In this document: positions 6,968 through 14,935 of the stretch, piece by piece | Numbering within the stretch: the stretch's first letter is position 1 | Layout: each line of letters starts with the position of its first letter | From: Tannerella sp. | Lineage (GTDB): Bacteria; Bacteroidota; Bacteroidia; Bacteroidales; Tannerellaceae | Direction: 5' to 3' | DNA length: 19,365 nt | NCBI GenBank assembly: GCA_031275525.1 | Contig: JAISOP010000320.1 | Span: 1 to 19,365 of the forward strand | Made by a program: the position numbers and the translations under genes | The notes under the pieces: generated by a model | Database searches by the model: none | What the model saw: only the letters and a program-made list of their open reading frames with translations | Told to the model about the DNA's origin: nothing

Positions 6968-8431
6968 ATGGCGAAGAGAGAAAAAACAATCAGTATGATT
7001 GACACGTTGGCGGAGTTTAAGGAACTGAAGAACATCGACAAGGAAACGATGATTAATGTACTGGAAGAATCCTTCCGGAGCGTGATAGCCAGGATGTTCG
7101 GAACGGACGAGAATTATGATGTCATCATCAATCCCGAGAAAGGAGATTTTGAAATCTGGCGCAACCGCATCGCTGTGGAAGATGGCCGGGTAGAGGACCC
7201 GAACCTCCAGATTTCCGTCAGCGAAGCGCACGAGATAGACCCCGATTGCGAAATAGGCGAAGAAGTGACGGATGAAGTGCATTTTGCGGATTTCGGGCGC
7301 CGCGCCATCCTGAACCTGCGTCAGACACTGTCCTCCAAAATCATAGAACTTCAGAAAGACAATCTGTTCGCAAAGTACAAGGGATTGATTGGTTCCATCG
7401 TGGTAGCCGACGTCTATCAGGTATGGAAAAAGGAAGTCCTGCTGCTGGACGACAAGGGCAACGAACTGCTGTTGCCGAAAAGCGAACAGATACCCAACGA
7501 TTTCTACGCGAAAGGACAGGCCGTACGCGCAGTGGTGCAGCGGGTAGAAAGCGAAAACAACAACACACGAGTTTACCTCTCCCGCACAGACAAACTGTTC
7601 CTCCAGCGGCTATTCGAACTGGAGGTGCCGGAAATCAACGACGGGCTGATTACCATCAAGTCCATTGCCCGCATCCCGGGCGAGCGTGCCAAGATTGCGG
7701 TGGAATCTTATGACGACCGCATCGACCCCGTCGGCGCCTGTGTCGGCATGAAAGGGTCGCGCATCCGGGGCATCGTACGCGAACTTCGGAACGAAAACAT
7801 CGACGTGGTCAACTTCTCCACCAACACCGCCCTCTTTATCCAACGCGCCCTGAGTCCGGCGAAAATCGCGGACATCCGCCTCTACGAAGACGAACGCAAG
7901 GCCGAAGTATCCCTGCGTCCCGACCAAGTGTCGCTGGCCATCGGAAAAGGCGGGCTGAACATCAAACTGGCCTGTATGCTGACCGATTACACGATTGACG
8001 TCTTCCGCGACATCGACGCAATGGACGAAGAAGATATTTACCTGGACGAATTTGCCGATGAAATAGATTCCTGGGTCATTGATGCGCTGAAGAACATCGG
8101 ATGCAATACCGCCAGAGCCGTGCTGGCCATGAAGCGGGAAGAAATCGTCGAACGCGCCGATTTGGAAGAGCAGACCGTGGACGATGTGATTTCCATCCTG
8201 GCAGCCGAGTTTGAAGACGAAACGCAAACGAAGCAACGTCCGGACGAAACGGCGAAGGACACCGGAGAAACGGCTGCACCGCAACCGGAAGACGACGCGG
8301 CGGAGGAAGTCGTGGAAGATACTGTTTCGCCGGAGAGCGCCGTGGAAACGGAAAACACCGTTGAGACGAAGACTGCAATTATTCACGAAGAAGAAAACGG
8401 GGTCGAACCGGAAGCCGGAAATCAGGAATAA
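6968..8431 (+). CDS. nusA: Transcription termination/antitermination factor NusA
   Basis: A 487-residue RNA polymerase-binding elongation factor. The order is an N-terminal polymerase-binding domain (about 1-130), an S1 RNA-binding domain (about 133-205) and two KH domains, with GXXG-type loops in GACVGMKGSRI (256-266) and IGKGGLN (325-331). A short helical region follows to about residue 415 (VDDVISILAAEF). From about 416 to the end is an acidic low-complexity tail rich in Glu, Asp and Thr. Many Bacteroidota NusA proteins stop near the start of this tail, so it is a lineage-specific extension. The gene sits 4 bp after rimP and 20 bp before infB. Confidence 0.96.
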   Translation: MAKREKTISMIDTLAEFKELKNIDKETMINVLEESFRSVIARMFGTDENYDVIINPEKGDFEIWRNRIAVEDGRVEDPNLQISVSEAHEIDPDCEIGEEVTDEVHFADFGRRAILNLRQTLSSKIIELQKDNLFAKYKGLIGSIVVADVYQVWKKEVLLLDDKGNELLLPKSEQIPNDFYAKGQAVRAVVQRVESENNNTRVYLSRTDKLFLQRLFELEVPEINDGLITIKSIARIPGERAKIAVESYDDRIDPVGACVGMKGSRIRGIVRELRNENIDVVNFSTNTALFIQRALSPAKIADIRLYEDERKAEVSLRPDQVSLAIGKGGLNIKLACMLTDYTIDVFRDIDAMDEEDIYLDEFADEIDSWVIDALKNIGCNTARAVLAMKREEIVERADLEEQTVDDVISILAAEFEDETQTKQRPDETAKDTGETAAPQPEDDAAEEVVEDTVSPESAVETENTVETKTAIIHEEENGVEPEAGNQE

Positions 8432-8451
8432 AGATATAGTACACATATTAT

Positions 8452-11400
8452 ATGCCCATAAAAATCATCAAAGTAACAAGAGACTTGAATGTTGGCATCA
8501 CTACGGTGGTCGATTTCCTGCGAAGCAAGGGTTATCAGGTAGAAAGTAATCCGAATGTGAAGATTACGGACGAACAGTACACCCTGCTTGTAAAGGGATT
8601 GGGGAAAGATTTGCCGCCGGCAGAACAAAAGCGGTTACTTAATAAACTGGCTCAGCCGGAGACGCCGCCACCACCACCACCGCCGGTTGTCGAAAAAAAG
8701 CCGGAAGCGCCCCATAAGCCCCAGGAAATAAAAACGGAAATCCCCGACGACTACAAACCGAAGTTTGTCACCGTCGGGAAGATTAATTTGACCTCGCTGG
8801 ATACGAAGCCGGAAGGGCCTCCCCACCACCACCCTCATCCTCCGAAAGCTGCCGTGAAGGGACAGGCCGGAGCGAAGCGGAAAGAACCGGTGAATGGAAC
8901 GACGAAGGAACCGGTAAAGCCGGTAAAACAGGAGCCGGCGAAAGCAGGGAAGCCGAAACCGGCGATAGAAGAAAAGCCCCGCCCATCGGTACAAACCCCG
9001 TCCACCGGCAAGCCTCCTAAACCGGAACAGCCGGCTGTCGGGAAAAAAGAAGAAGCGAAAAAGAAACCGGAACAGCCCGCACCCGTTCCGCGCGTTCCGC
9101 AGCAGCCGACCGGACAGCCTGCGAAACCGACGACCGGGAAACCGGATACTCCGCTCCAGGCCGACGTGCCGAAGACGGAAAAGCCGGAGAAAACAGACAA
9201 GCCGGCACAAGCGCCGACGCCCGAGGAGAAGCCGGAAAAAAAGAAAGTCGAAGAAGAAGTCTTCCGTCTGGAAAAGTCGATACCGGAACCCAGCATCAAG
9301 GTGACGGGCAAGATAGACCTGTCGGTCATCAACCAATCGACACGTCCGAGAAAGAGATCGAAGAGCGAGCGGCGGCGTAAAGAACGCGAAGAGCGGCGTA
9401 AGTTAGCCGCCGCCAAAGCAAAAGCCCAACCCGGCGCCGCCGCCGGCACAGCCGCCGGTGCAAGTACCGCTACGCCCGCCGGCAGCAGCAGTCGAAATAG
9501 CAGTAGCCGCAGCAGTAGCGGCAATAGTAACACCGCTAACGGTAGCAATGCAGCGAAAGACGAAGCAGCAAAGAAAAAACGGAACCGCATCAAGAAAGAC
9601 CGGATAGACATCAACGCCGTACAGAGCCAGCCAAACCCGAATTTCCGTCCGGGACGCAGCGAAGAACGGAAACAGCCGCCGCCACACCGTTTGCGCAAGC
9701 CCGTGAAGGCGGAGGTCAGCGAGGAAGACGTACAGAAGCAAATCAAGGAAACGCTGGCACGCCTCACCAGCAAGACCACTAAGAGCAGCAAGGGTGCCAA
9801 ATACCGCCGCGACAAGCGCGACGCCGCCGAAAAGCGCGAACAGGAACTCCAGATGCGCGAGGAGCGGGAAAGCAGGGTCGTGAAGTTGACGGAATTTGTG
9901 ACCGCCAACGACCTGGCCAGCATGATGAACGTATCCGTTTCAGAAGTCATTTCCACCTGCATGAGCATCGGCATGATGGTATCCATCAACCAGCGGCTCG
10001 ACGCCGAGACCATCAACATTGTGGCCGACGAGTTCGGTTTCAAGACGGAATACGTCAGCGCCGAAGTGGCCGAGACCATCCGGGAAGAGGAAGACAACCC
10101 CGAAGACTACGTGCCCCGTCCGCCGATCGTAACCGTCATGGGACACGTTGACCACGGGAAAACCTCGCTCCTGGACAACATCCGCAACGCCAACGTGATT
10201 GCAGGCGAGGCCGGGGGCATCACCCAGCATATCGGAGCCTATAACGTCAAGCTGTCGAACGGACGCCGGATCACCTTCCTCGACACACCCGGCCACGAAG
10301 CCTTCACAGCCATGCGTGCCCGCGGAGCTAAGGTGACCGACATCGTGATCATCATCGTGGCCGCCGACGACAACGTGATGCCGCAGACTGTCGAAGCCAT
10401 CAATCACGCCTCCGTAGCGGGCGTGCCCATCGTCTTTGCCATCAACAAAATCGACAAGTCCGGCGCTAACCCCGAAAAGATCAAGGAAGAACTGGCCAAG
10501 ATGAATTACCTGGTCGAAGACTGGGGCGGGAAATACCAGAGCCAGGAAATTTCGGCCAAGAAAGGCGTCGGCATACAGGAACTGCTGGACAAGGTGCTGC
10601 TCGAGGCCGACATGCTGGAACTGAAAGCCAACCCCAACAAGCGTGCCGTTGCCTCGGTCATTGAATCCTCCCTCGACAAGGGACGCGGATATGTGGCCAC
10701 GGTACTGGTCGGCAACGGCACCCTGCGCCAGGGCGACGTCATGCTCGCCGGCACCCACTACGGCCGCGCCAAGGCCATGTTCAACGAACGCAACCAGCGC
10801 GTCGAGACGGCCGGGCCTTCCGAACCGGTGCTCATCCTCGGACTCGACGGCGCGCCGCAGGCAGGCGATACGCTCAACGTGCTGGAGACCGAACAGGAAG
10901 CACGCGAAATCGCTGCACGCCGCGAACAGTTGCAACGCGAACTGGGACTGCGTACCCAGAAACGCTTCGGGCTGGAGGAACTCGGACGCCGCCGTGCCCT
11001 GGGCGACTTCCACGAACTGCACCTGATCGTCAAGGGCGACGTGGACGGTTCCGTCGAAGCCCTGTCCGACTCGCTCATCAAGCTCTCGACCGAGGAAATC
11101 CGGGTGAACGTGATCCACAAGGCCGTCGGGTCCATTTCCGAATCGGACATCGACCTGGCCGCTTCGGCCGACGCCGTTATCATCGGCTTCCAGGTGCGCC
11201 CCGCACCCACCGCCCGCCGGCGGGCCGAGAAGGAAGGCGTGGAAATACGCCTCTATTCCGTTATCTACGACGCCATCGAGGAAGTGAAGTCGGCCATGGA
11301 AGGCCTGCTCTCGCCCGAAATCCGCGAAGAGATTGCCGGCAACGTGGAAGTGTTGCAGATATTCAAGGTATCCAAGGTCGGCACCGTGGCCGGGGGCATC

Positions 11401-11625
11401 GTCAAGGAAGGCAAAATCAGGCGGACGAACAAGGTGCGCCTGATTCGCGACGGCATCGTGGTTCATACCGGTGACCTCGGCTCCCTGAAACGCTTCAAGG
11501 ACGAAGTGAAGGAAGTCGTGACGGGACAGGACTGCGGTATCTTCCTCGCCAACTACAACGACATCCAGGTCGGAGACATGATCGAAGCCTTCGACCAGAT
11601 TAAGATTAAGAAAACACTGCAATAA
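8452..11625 (+). CDS. infB: Translation initiation factor IF-2
   Basis: A 1057-residue GTPase that delivers initiator tRNA to the ribosome. It has an N-terminal IF2_N motif (about 1-50), then a very long disordered linker rich in Pro, Lys and Glu (about 60-460), including a Ser/Asn/Gly tract beginning GSSSRNSSSRSSSG at 344. A second IF2_N-like region lies at about 476-535. The G domain shows G1 GHVDHGKT (564-571), G3 DTPGH (611-615), G4 NKID (665-668) and G5 SAKKG (701-705). Beta-barrel and C-terminal domains complete the protein to ILxNYNDIQVGDMIEAF. The length is long but normal for Bacteroidota IF-2. It is co-directional with nusA. Confidence 0.97.
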   Translation: MPIKIIKVTRDLNVGITTVVDFLRSKGYQVESNPNVKITDEQYTLLVKGLGKDLPPAEQKRLLNKLAQPETPPPPPPPVVEKKPEAPHKPQEIKTEIPDDYKPKFVTVGKINLTSLDTKPEGPPHHHPHPPKAAVKGQAGAKRKEPVNGTTKEPVKPVKQEPAKAGKPKPAIEEKPRPSVQTPSTGKPPKPEQPAVGKKEEAKKKPEQPAPVPRVPQQPTGQPAKPTTGKPDTPLQADVPKTEKPEKTDKPAQAPTPEEKPEKKKVEEEVFRLEKSIPEPSIKVTGKIDLSVINQSTRPRKRSKSERRRKEREERRKLAAAKAKAQPGAAAGTAAGASTATPAGSSSRNSSSRSSSGNSNTANGSNAAKDEAAKKKRNRIKKDRIDINAVQSQPNPNFRPGRSEERKQPPPHRLRKPVKAEVSEEDVQKQIKETLARLTSKTTKSSKGAKYRRDKRDAAEKREQELQMREERESRVVKLTEFVTANDLASMMNVSVSEVISTCMSIGMMVSINQRLDAETINIVADEFGFKTEYVSAEVAETIREEEDNPEDYVPRPPIVTVMGHVDHGKTSLLDNIRNANVIAGEAGGITQHIGAYNVKLSNGRRITFLDTPGHEAFTAMRARGAKVTDIVIIIVAADDNVMPQTVEAINHASVAGVPIVFAINKIDKSGANPEKIKEELAKMNYLVEDWGGKYQSQEISAKKGVGIQELLDKVLLEADMLELKANPNKRAVASVIESSLDKGRGYVATVLVGNGTLRQGDVMLAGTHYGRAKAMFNERNQRVETAGPSEPVLILGLDGAPQAGDTLNVLETEQEAREIAARREQLQRELGLRTQKRFGLEELGRRRALGDFHELHLIVKGDVDGSVEALSDSLIKLSTEEIRVNVIHKAVGSISESDIDLAASADAVIIGFQVRPAPTARRRAEKEGVEIRLYSVIYDAIEEVKSAMEGLLSPEIREEIAGNVEVLQIFKVSKVGTVAGGIVKEGKIRRTNKVRLIRDGIVVHTGDLGSLKRFKDEVKEVVTGQDCGIFLANYNDIQVGDMIEAFDQIKIKKTLQ

Positions 11626-11640
11626 CGGGAAGCAAGGCCC

Positions 11641-12153
11641 ATGAACCGGTTGGACATTGTGCTGGCGGGTCTGGCGGTTGCCGGGCTGGTGAAAGGATGG
11701 GCCGACGGACTGGTACGCCAGGTAGTTGCCCTGGTAGCCTTTGTCGCGGCCATCTACCTGTGTTCCGGCGTGGCGGAATCCTTCCGCGGATACCTGCTGC
11801 AAGAGGAATGGCTGGAGCCATCGGCTGCGACGACGGCCAGCCGCGCACTGGCCTTTGTGCTCATTGCCGGCCTCATCCTGCTGGCCGGGTGGGTGATTCA
11901 CCGGATGATTGACCTGACGCCCCTCAGCCTGCTCAACCGCCTGGCCGGCGCCCTTTCCGGAGTGCTCCTCACCGTATTCCTCCTCAGCCTGGCGCTGAAT
12001 CTGCTGGATGGCCTCGACCGCCGCTCGCAGCTGGTTTCACACGGAACCAAGGTCGAATCGCACCTCTACTTTCACGTGAAAGAATTTGCGCCAACCCTTT
12101 TCCCCGTTGAACTGTTTATCTGGAAAATTACCGACAGTAATGATGGCAAATAA
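11641..12153 (+). CDS. CvpA family membrane protein
   Basis: A 170-residue inner-membrane protein with four predicted hydrophobic segments (about 5-23, 24-44, 70-88 and 97-121). The N-terminal pattern DIVLAGLAVAGLVKGWADG is typical of CvpA (colicin V production protein family). A soluble C-terminal tail of about 45 residues follows. Known relatives are linked to envelope stress and, in enterobacteria, colicin V export; the biochemical role is not settled. The gene starts 15 bp after infB and overlaps the start of sufB by 14 bp. A CvpA gene between infB and sufB is a usual Bacteroidales arrangement. Confidence 0.88.
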   Translation: MNRLDIVLAGLAVAGLVKGWADGLVRQVVALVAFVAAIYLCSGVAESFRGYLLQEEWLEPSAATTASRALAFVLIAGLILLAGWVIHRMIDLTPLSLLNRLAGALSGVLLTVFLLSLALNLLDGLDRRSQLVSHGTKVESHLYFHVKEFAPTLFPVELFIWKITDSNDGK

Positions 12154-13636
12154 CAAAAAACCCCATAAGCAAAAGTCCGGGCAGGAGAAACAGCCGGACG
12201 CTGCCTCCCTACTGGGCAACCTGACGGAGGGCGAATACAGGTACGGCTTCACGACGGACATCGAGACCGAGACCTTCCGCCGCGGCCTGGACGAGGACAT
12301 CATCCGCCAGCTTTCCGCCCGCAAGGAAGAACCGCAGTGGCTGCTCGACTACCGCCTGAAAGCCTTCCGCCACTGGCAGACCATGACCATGCCCGCCTGG
12401 GCGCACCTCCAAATTCCCCCGATCGACTACCAGGACATCATCTACTACGCCGCGCCCAAGAGGAAGGAAGGCCCGAAGAGCCTCGACGAGGTGGACCCCG
12501 AACTGCTCCGCACCTTCGACCGGCTGGGCATTCCGCTCGAGGAACAGAAACTCCTGAGCGGCATGGCCGTCGATGCCGTCATGGACAGCGTCTCCGTCAA
12601 GACCACCTACCGCGAAACCCTCGCCGAGAAGGGCGTCCTGTTCTGCTCCTTCAGCGAGGCCGTGAAGCACCATCCCGATTTGGTACAGCAATACTTAGGC
12701 TCCGTCGTCGGATACCGCGACAACTTCTTTGCCGCCCTCAACGCCGCCGTCTTCTCCGACGGCTCCTTCGTTTACATCCCCAAGAGCGTCCGCTGCCCGA
12801 TGGAACTGAGCACCTACTTCCGCATCAACGCCGCCAACACGGGGCAGTTCGAGCGCACGCTCATCGTGGCCGACGACGAAGCCTACGTCAGCTACCTCGA
12901 AGGCTGCACCGCGCCCCGCCGCGACGAAAACCAACTGCACGCCGCCGTCGTGGAACTCATCGCCGGCGAGCGATCCGAAATCAAATACTCCACCGTCCAG
13001 AACTGGTATCCCGGCAACCGGCAGGGGCGCGGAGGCATCTACAACTTCGTCACCAAACGCGGACTGTGCCGGGGCGAAGGCAGCAAAATCTCCTGGACGC
13101 AGGTCGAAACCGGTTCGGCCATCACCTGGAAATACCCGAGTTGCATCCTGGCGGGCGACCACTCCATCGGCGAGTTCTACTCCGTCGCCGTCACCAACCA
13201 CCACCAGCAGGCCGACACGGGCACGAAAATGATTCACCTCGGACGCCACACCCGCAGCACGATTGTCTCCAAGGGCATCTCCGCCGGACACAGCCAAAAC
13301 AGTTACCGCGGACTGGTGAAAATCTCGCCGCGTGCCGAGGGTGCACGCAACCACAGCCAGTGCGACAGCCTGTTGCTCAGTTCCACCTGTGGTGCGCACA
13401 CCTTCCCCTACGCCGACATCCAAAACGAAACGGCCGTCGTCGAACACGAAGCTACAACCGGCAAAATCAACGAAGACCAACTCTTCTACTGCAACCAGCG
13501 TGGCATCGACACCGAGAAGGCCGTCGCCCTCATTGTCGGCGGATACGTCCGCGAGGTGATGAACAAACTCCCAATGGAGTTTGCCGTCGAAGCCCAAAAA
13601 CTGCTGCAAATCTCGCTCGAAGGTAGCGTGGGATAG
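12140..13636 (+). CDS. sufB: Fe-S cluster assembly protein SufB
   Basis: A 498-residue SUF scaffold subunit, which normally works with SufC (ATPase) and SufD to build Fe-S clusters in the cytoplasm. Family landmarks are EPQWLLDYRLKAFRHW, the FVYIPKSVRCPMELSTYFRIN segment in two parts, SYLEGCTAP, the NWYPG turn, TKRGLC and the C-terminal beta-helix motif STCGAHTFPY, whose cysteine (about 417) corresponds to the conserved cluster-related cysteine. The frame is intact to the expected C-terminus. Tandem ATGs at 12140 and 12143 both overlap the end of the CvpA gene; the start between them is not decided. No sufC or sufD follows, and a terminator lies 43 bp downstream. Confidence 0.96.
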   Translation: MMANNKKPHKQKSGQEKQPDAASLLGNLTEGEYRYGFTTDIETETFRRGLDEDIIRQLSARKEEPQWLLDYRLKAFRHWQTMTMPAWAHLQIPPIDYQDIIYYAAPKRKEGPKSLDEVDPELLRTFDRLGIPLEEQKLLSGMAVDAVMDSVSVKTTYRETLAEKGVLFCSFSEAVKHHPDLVQQYLGSVVGYRDNFFAALNAAVFSDGSFVYIPKSVRCPMELSTYFRINAANTGQFERTLIVADDEAYVSYLEGCTAPRRDENQLHAAVVELIAGERSEIKYSTVQNWYPGNRQGRGGIYNFVTKRGLCRGEGSKISWTQVETGSAITWKYPSCILAGDHSIGEFYSVAVTNHHQQADTGTKMIHLGRHTRSTIVSKGISAGHSQNSYRGLVKISPRAEGARNHSQCDSLLLSSTCGAHTFPYADIQNETAVVEHEATTGKINEDQLFYCNQRGIDTEKAVALIVGGYVREVMNKLPMEFAVEAQKLLQISLEGSVG

Positions 13637-13768
13637 TGGTTAGTGGTTAGTGATTAGTGATTAGTCCACTAATAAATTATACAGCCCGCCGGAAATAACA
13701 TTACGTTACTCCGGTGGGCTGTATTGTATTATTAGGGGATTAACCACTAACCACTAACCACTAACCGC
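13634..13768. repeat. Inverted heptad arrays flanking the sufB terminator
   Basis: The left arm, 13636-13667, is a run of GTGGTTA/GTGATTA heptads whose first unit overlaps the sufB TAG stop (13634-13636). The right arm, 13737-13768, is TAACCAC repeated with one TAACCGC. The arms are 32 nt each and complementary except for two A-C mismatches and two G-T wobbles. They enclose the terminator hairpin at 13679-13724, giving a nested cruciform-capable structure. Confidence 0.8.
13679..13724 (+). terminator. Strong stem-loop terminator after sufB
   Basis: Arm 13679-13693 (ATACAGCCCGCCGGA) pairs with 13710-13724 (TCCGGTGGGCTGTAT): 15 bp with one G-T pair and a 16-nt loop. TGTATTATT follows. It lies 43 bp after the sufB stop and probably ends the rimP-sufB operon. 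Confidence 0.75.
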
Positions 13769-13771
13769 TAA

Positions 13772-13792
13772 ATACAGCCCGCCGGAAATAAC
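13772..13792. repeat. Second copy of the terminator left arm (21-bp direct repeat)
   Basis: These 21 bases are identical to 13679-13699, which comprise the left arm and part of the loop of the sufB terminator. No matching right arm follows this copy. It appears to be a partial duplication or the remains of a second terminator left by a rearrangement. Confidence 0.8.
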
Positions 13793-13822
13793 GTGCCGTC
13801 GTTCGACAAAATGCTGCATTGA

Positions 13823-13883
13823 AAGTATTTCTACCAAGTAGAGATACTTGCTAACATTGCAAGCAAGTATTTCTACTAAGTAG
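13823..13883. promoter_or_regulatory. Competing stem-loops upstream of the HU-like/DUF4469 gene
   Basis: Arm 13823-13834 pairs with 13838-13849 (12 bp, one G-T, 3-nt loop). The same middle segment (13837-13851) can instead pair with 13863-13877 (15 bp, one G-T, 11-nt loop). A 19-nt motif (AAGTATTTCTACYAAGTAG) is present at 13823 and again at 13865. The two folds exclude each other. It could be an RNA switch or simply an inverted dispersed repeat. The rest of 13884-13972 holds only a 7-bp stem-loop (13947-13953 with 13961-13967). Confidence 0.45.
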
Positions 13884-14041
13884 TCAGTCCTTATTAAGTT
13901 ATCATTTCACTGAACATCAATAAAATAATCACAAAAAAGTTTGACAGTTACAACCGCTTTTTGTAACCTTCTACCGATGCGGTCATTGTCGAACTGTTCG
14001 ACAACCCGCTGACCGAGACCCCCGACGACCGTTACGGACGG

Positions 14042-14698
14042 GTGGTCAACCTGGCGTCGATCAACGAAGATACGTTGATCAACCGTGCCCTGAACCACGG
14101 CTTCAACGGCAATGCCGAGAGCATGAAGGCCGCCTGTAACGCCCTGAAAAGGGAGGCGTTGCAGGCTGTGGTGCGCGGCGAAATCGTGAACTTCGGCCTG
14201 GGACATCTCCTGCTCGATGTCGAAGGCGTGTTCACGGGCGACGTGGCCGACTGGGACCTAGACAAGCACAAGCTGGTCGTCACCGTCACCGCCTCGAAAG
14301 AACTGCGCGAAGCGCTCAAAACCGTTCCCGTACACGGCATCGGCATGGCGCCCGACCAGGCCGCCATTGCACAGGTGACGGACGTGGCCTCCGGCAAGGT
14401 GAACGAAGAAATCACCCCCGGCGGCATGGTCAACGTCAAAGGCTCGCGCATCAAAATCGCCGGCACGGATTCCGCCGTCGGCCTGTTCCTTACGAATCAG
14501 GACACGCAGGACGCAGTGCAAATCCCGACCACGGCCATCGGCCTGAACGAACCCAAAAAGATCATGTTCGTAGCCCCGGCCGATCTCGCAGCCGGCACTT
14601 ACCTGATGTCCGTCATCACGCAGTGCGGAAGCAGCAGCGTGCGGTTGCTCAATGCACCCCACACGGTCACATTCAACCGCATATTAACGGTCAAATGA
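14042..14698 (+). CDS. HU-like DNA-binding/DUF4469 domain protein, 5' end damaged
   Basis: From the GTG at 14042 this is 218 residues. The first part (NEDTLINRALNHGFNGNAESMKAACNAL, then VVRGEIVNFGLGHLLLDVEGVF) matches the HU-like DNA-binding domain found in many Bacteroidota proteins, and the last 80 or so residues (VKGSRIKIAGTDSAVGLFL to NAPHTVTFNRILTV) match the DUF4469 Ig-like domain. Family members usually begin 20-25 residues earlier with a VELFDNPLT-like strand, and that sequence is present in frame at 13973-14041 (TDAVIVELFDNPLTETPDD). No ATG, GTG or TTG precedes it before the in-frame TAA at 13964-13966. The true start codon seems lost, so the gene may be decapitated or use an unusual start. 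Function in the family is not established. Confidence 0.75.
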   Translation: MVNLASINEDTLINRALNHGFNGNAESMKAACNALKREALQAVVRGEIVNFGLGHLLLDVEGVFTGDVADWDLDKHKLVVTVTASKELREALKTVPVHGIGMAPDQAAIAQVTDVASGKVNEEITPGGMVNVKGSRIKIAGTDSAVGLFLTNQDTQDAVQIPTTAIGLNEPKKIMFVAPADLAAGTYLMSVITQCGSSSVRLLNAPHTVTFNRILTVK

Positions 14699-14719
14699 GA
14701 CGGATCACCCGGACGGATA

Positions 14720-14853
14720 AATTCACTAAGCTAATGAAGCCTGCTTCACCAGGCTAATGAAGCCTGCTTCACCAGGCTGATGAAGCAGGCTTCATTAGGC
14801 TGATGAAGCAGGCTTCACCAGGTTGATGAAGCAGGCTTCACCAAGCTGATGAA
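14720..14853. repeat. 23-bp tandem hairpin array, type C (5 units plus partial ends)
   Basis: Five 14-nt cores start at 14735, 14758, 14781, 14804 and 14827, each exactly 23 bp apart. Cores 1-2 are TGAAGC-CT-GCTTCA; cores 3-5 are TGAAGC-AG-GCTTCA, which is the reverse complement. The spacers (CCAGGCTAA, CCAGGCTGA, TTAGGCTGA, CCAGGTTGA, CCAAGCTGA) keep one orientation. A decayed half-unit lies on the left (TTCACTAAG, 14722-14730) and another on the right (TGAA at 14850). The array is in gene-free DNA between the DUF4469 gene and the broken lipoprotein gene. Confidence 0.95.
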
Positions 14854-14935
14854 TCCGACCTCCCGCGCCGCGGAAAGCTTTTACGAACGAAAGAAGAACT
14901 ATTATATTATTAATATTCAACAAATTACTTACGAG

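Noticed and set aside
9940..11901. 653-codon minus-strand frame opposite infB
   Set aside because: It is antisense to the well-conserved IF-2 GTPase region and is explained by high-GC codon structure.
12337..13626. 429-codon plus-strand frame inside sufB
   Set aside because: Arg/Pro-rich out-of-frame shadow of an intact SufB.
13801..14004. 9-bp direct repeat GTTCGACAA at 13801 and 13996 as a target-site duplication
   Set aside because: Too short and without any element ends at these positions; could be chance.
14849..14935. Earlier ATG for the lipoprotein at 14849
   Set aside because: It lies in the decayed end of the hairpin array and would put 29 residues ahead of a standard lipoprotein signal peptide.
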